Positions 14,419 to 15,876 of a stretch of 15,876 bases of DNA are shown here, one piece after another. This DNA comes from Micrococcales bacterium (lineage in GTDB: Bacteria; Actinomycetota; Actinomycetes; Actinomycetales; Dermatophilaceae). Where the stretch lies: NCBI GenBank assembly GCA_030452775.1, contig JAKDLQ010000022.1:1-15876 (forward strand), read 5' to 3'. The notes under the pieces were generated by a model. It was given only the letters and a program-made list of their open reading frames with translations, was not told the DNA's origin and did no database searches. Position 1 is the stretch's first letter. Every line of letters begins with the position of its first letter. Position numbers and translations under genes: made by a program.

Positions 14419-15221
14419 TTCGTCTCCTTGCTCTCGTCGGGGCCGCCCTCGATCGCCGTGGCATACCGCAGATCCACCGAGCCGGAGTAGGCGGGGAAGT
14501 CCGCATGGTCACTGGTGCTGACCTCGTACCCCAGACCCAGCGCGTCGACGTACTCCCGATAGATGGTCACCACGGGGTCGGCATCGAGCCGGGCTTGCAT
14601 GGCGCGAACGTCTCCGATGGCCGAGATGACGTAAGGCGGCGAGTAGACCCGGCCCTGGAGGATGAGGGTGTTGCCGACGCACCGGACGGCGCTGGTGGAG
14701 ATGACCCGCTGGTCCTGGAGCATCATCGCCTCGGCGCCTCCGGCCCACAACGCATTGACGACCGCCTGGACGTCCTGCTGGTGCACGACGATGTCATCCG
14801 CGGTGGCGCCGGCCGGGAGCGAGTCGAGCGGGATGGCCGAGTCATTGAGGGACACGGTGATCGATGGACCACTGACGGGCTCGATCTCGGCCGGCTCGGA
14901 CCACTTGTCAGCGGTCCGGCTCAGCACCTGTAGCCGCGCGTCGGTCGGGGCGCTCGTCCGGGAAAGCGATTCGACCTCCTTCTGCAGGACGTCGAGCCGC
15001 GCGACCTTGCTCGCCACTGCCTGGTTGCGTTCGAGGATGAGCCCGGGCAGGTCACGATCGGCCCGCAAGTCACTGCCCCCAGCGGCCCGGAAGCTCATCG
15101 CGAACATCAGGCCGGCCGCCGCCGTGATGACCGGGACGAGCAGGCGCCACCGGACGCGGGCGCGCCGGGCAGCCCCGGTGGTGCGTCGGGTGGACATCGG
15201 GCCTGCCTCGGGTTCGCTCAT
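14415..15221 (-). CDS. DUF881 family membrane-anchored protein
   Basis: This protein of up to 268 aa is homologous to the gene between crgA and trpG in mycobacteria. One membrane helix at about 26-45 (LLVPVITAAAGLMFAMSF) follows an Arg-rich cytoplasmic N-terminus. A short coiled-coil-like stretch (about 62-88, ERNQAVASKVARLDVLQKEV) and the extracellular DUF881 domain (about 105-250) come next, with VHQQDVQAVVNALWAGGAEA, the Arg-x-Ile-Ser-Thr strand (QRVISTSAVRC) and PPYVISAIGD. The domain resembles the septum-side DUF881 proteins (YlxW/YlxX) of Firmicutes; the exact function is unknown. The ATG at 15221 has a weak upstream site. The in-frame ATG at 15197 (residue 9) has GAGG 12 nt upstream and may be the real start. 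Confidence 0.9.
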   Translation of the reverse strand: MSEPEAGPMSTRRTTGAARRARVRWRLLVPVITAAAGLMFAMSFRAAGGSDLRADRDLPGLILERNQAVASKVARLDVLQKEVESLSRTSAPTDARLQVLSRTADKWSEPAEIEPVSGPSITVSLNDSAIPLDSLPAGATADDIVVHQQDVQAVVNALWAGGAEAMMLQDQRVISTSAVRCVGNTLILQGRVYSPPYVISAIGDVRAMQARLDADPVVTIYREYVDALGLGYEVSTSDHADFPAYSGSVDLRYATAIEGGPDESKETK

Positions 15222-15238
15222 CGATCTGCGGTCTCAAC

Positions 15239-15244
15239 TACGCT
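15239..15244 (+). promoter_or_regulatory. Candidate -10 box for crgA
   Basis: TACGCT fits TANNNT and lies 33 bp before the GTG start, leaving a leader of about 25 nt that includes the AAGGAG ribosome binding site at 15266-15271. No clear -35 box was seen. The region is shared with the divergent DUF881 gene. Confidence 0.35.
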
Positions 15245-15277
15245 GGGATGAGCCCATTCTCACCCAAGGAGCCCTCC

Positions 15278-15529
15278 GTGCCCGAGTCCAAAGGCCGCGA
15301 ACGCAAATCAGCCGCCTACACGCCGCCCCCAGCGAGCAAGGCGACCGTGCCCAATCCGCGGTGGTGGGCCCCGACTTTCGTCACTCTGCTTGTGCTCGGC
15401 CTCATCTGGATCGTCGTCTACTACATCACCGAGTACCAGTACCCGATCGGCTCGATCGGTCCGTGGAACCTCGCCGTGGGCTTCGTCCTGCTCATGAGCG
15501 GCTTCATCATGACGATGCGCTGGCGCTGA
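15278..15529 (+). CDS. crgA: CrgA, cell division membrane protein
   Basis: This 83-aa protein has two membrane helices (about 29-50, APTFVTLLVLGLIWIVVYYI, and about 63-80, WNLAVGFVLLMSGFIMTMRW). The C-terminal GPWN…GF…TMRW signature is the CrgA hallmark. CrgA recruits or stabilises division proteins (FtsQ, FtsI, CwsA in mycobacteria) and in Streptomyces restrains FtsZ-ring formation. I choose GTG 15278 over the in-frame ATG at 15248 because AAGGAG lies 6 nt before it and the resulting N-terminus (MPESKGRERK) matches the MPKSK start of known CrgA proteins. Divergent from DUF881, it occupies the position seen in mycobacteria. Confidence 0.95.
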   Translation: MPESKGRERKSAAYTPPPASKATVPNPRWWAPTFVTLLVLGLIWIVVYYITEYQYPIGSIGPWNLAVGFVLLMSGFIMTMRWR

Positions 15530-15544
15530 CCTCGGGACACGAGG
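15530..15544 (+). terminator. Weak hairpin after crgA
   Basis: CCTCG (15530-15534) pairs with CGAGG (15540-15544) around GGACA, directly after the crgA stop. The stem is only 5 bp without a T-run, so termination here is a guess. Confidence 0.25.
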
Positions 15545-15554
15545 ACACACCACG

Positions 15555-15636
15555 TTGTCCACAGGGTTGTCCACACCTGGGGACAAAACCACAGTGATGT
15601 AACTACGTCCACAGTCTTTATCCACAGTGTGGATAC
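15555..15636. promoter_or_regulatory. Cluster of DnaA-box-like sites
   Basis: Two perfect actinobacterial-type boxes TTGTCCACA lie at 15555-15563 and 15567-15575. A reverse near-match follows at 15578-15586 (TTGTCCCCA, one mismatch), then ACGTCCACA at 15605-15613 (two mismatches), a perfect classical box TTATCCACA at 15618-15626 and a reverse GTATCCACA at 15628-15636. The last two form the 17-bp palindrome TATCCACAGTGTGGATA (15619-15635). A further TCATCCACA closes the window at 15867-15875. Spacing between the first two boxes is 12 bp. The stretch is AT-richer than its surroundings. It could bind DnaA as a titration, regulatory or origin-related locus; oriC itself normally lies between dnaA and dnaN. 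Confidence 0.7.
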
Positions 15637-15720
15637 ACCTTGTCTGCCTGCCTGCCCGACTGCCCCTGACCGGCACCCGCCCTGCCTGCCCGTATGCCGT
15701 CTGCCGCCTGCCCACCCGTC

Positions 15721-15784
15721 TGCCGCCTGACCTGCGTGTGCCGCCTGACCTGCGTGTGCCGCCTGACCTGCGTGTGCCGCCTGC
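15721..15784. repeat. 18-bp tandem repeat within a CTGCC-rich non-coding tract
   Basis: The unit TGCCGCCTGACCTGCGTG is repeated perfectly three times (15721-15738, 15739-15756, 15757-15774) and a fourth copy begins at 15775 for 9-10 bases. The surrounding tract (about 15642-15800) is full of CTGCC words and almost lacks A on the plus strand. A minus-strand ORF across it (RRHTQV repeated) looks like a shadow. No gene was found between crgA and the window end (about 350 bp). Confidence 0.9.
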
Positions 15785-15876
15785 CCCTGCCTACCGTATG
15801 CCGTCGAGCGGGATGCAACGCCTCAGCAGGAACGCGACGCCGCCAGCCACAACTCGAGTGGCCCCGTCATCCACAG

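Noticed and set aside
13730..14512. Longer trpG reading frame starting at 14512
   Set aside because: The extra 45 residues are Arg/Pro-rich, overlap the DUF881 gene and precede the conserved VLVIDNYDSF start of the family.
15555..15636. Declaring this the chromosomal oriC
   Set aside because: dnaA and dnaN are not in the window, and no AT-rich unwinding element was evident. Only DnaA-box-like sites can be supported.
15721..15784. CRISPR-like array
   Set aside because: The units are 18 bp, directly abutting with no unique spacers, so it is a simple tandem repeat. The same holds for the arrays at 12661, 5233 and 13660.
15618..15818. Minus-strand ORF of 66 codons with RRHTQV repeats
   Set aside because: It is produced by the 18-bp repeat being open in this frame. 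It runs into the DnaA-box cluster and shows no ribosome site or family likeness.

Overview
The window comes from a high-GC actinobacterium, most likely Micrococcales and perhaps Intrasporangiaceae-like. The grounds are the very GC-rich codon third positions, GTG starts, a probable leaderless promoter, and above all the near-complete Ser/Thr-kinase and cell-wall cluster fhaA-fhaB-pstP-rodA-pbpA-pknB next to trpG, a DUF881 gene and crgA. This block sits close to the replication origin in actinobacteria. The genus assignment is inference.

Layout. Positions 1-1458 hold decayed mobile DNA: the 3' part of an apparent tyrosine recombinase joined to a multiply frameshifted DDE-transposase-like gene. 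They end near the 3' end of a tRNA-Leu(CAG) gene (1668-1753, minus). Next is a divergent drug-efflux pair: a DHA2-type MFS transporter (minus) and its MarR-type regulator (plus, probably leaderless). A ParA/MinD-like ATPase converges on the MarR gene, and one hairpin spans both stop codons. From 5770 to 13638 the plus strand carries a tightly packed operon. FhaA and FhaB are phosphothreonine readers, PstP the phosphatase, RodA the SEDS glycan polymerase, PbpA the transpeptidase and PknB the PASTA kinase. Junctions are 3-4 nt gaps or 4-nt ATGA/GTGA overlaps. On the minus strand, DUF881 and trpG converge on pknB; crgA is divergent from DUF881. The last 350 bp are non-coding and hold DnaA-box-like sites followed by an 18-bp tandem repeat.

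How the genes work together. PknB senses wall fragments or lipid II through extracellular PASTA domains and phosphorylates division and wall proteins. PstP reverses this, FhaA/FhaB bind the phosphothreonines, RodA/PbpA build peptidoglycan, and CrgA links FtsZ-ring proteins to the wall machinery.

Most interesting observations. (1) Two short ORFs bridge neighbouring genes by stop/start overlaps at both ends: 43 codons between pbpA and pknB, where relatives carry pknA, and 14 codons between DUF881 and trpG, where many relatives carry a class E sortase. They may be deletion scars that kept translational coupling, or real small proteins. (2) DnaA-box-like sites cluster downstream of crgA. (3) Tandem TQ-containing decapeptides lie in the PknB juxtamembrane segment. 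(4) A 27-bp perfect palindrome lies in the 3' end of pstP, just upstream of rodA. I see no wholly new defence or metabolic system in this window.
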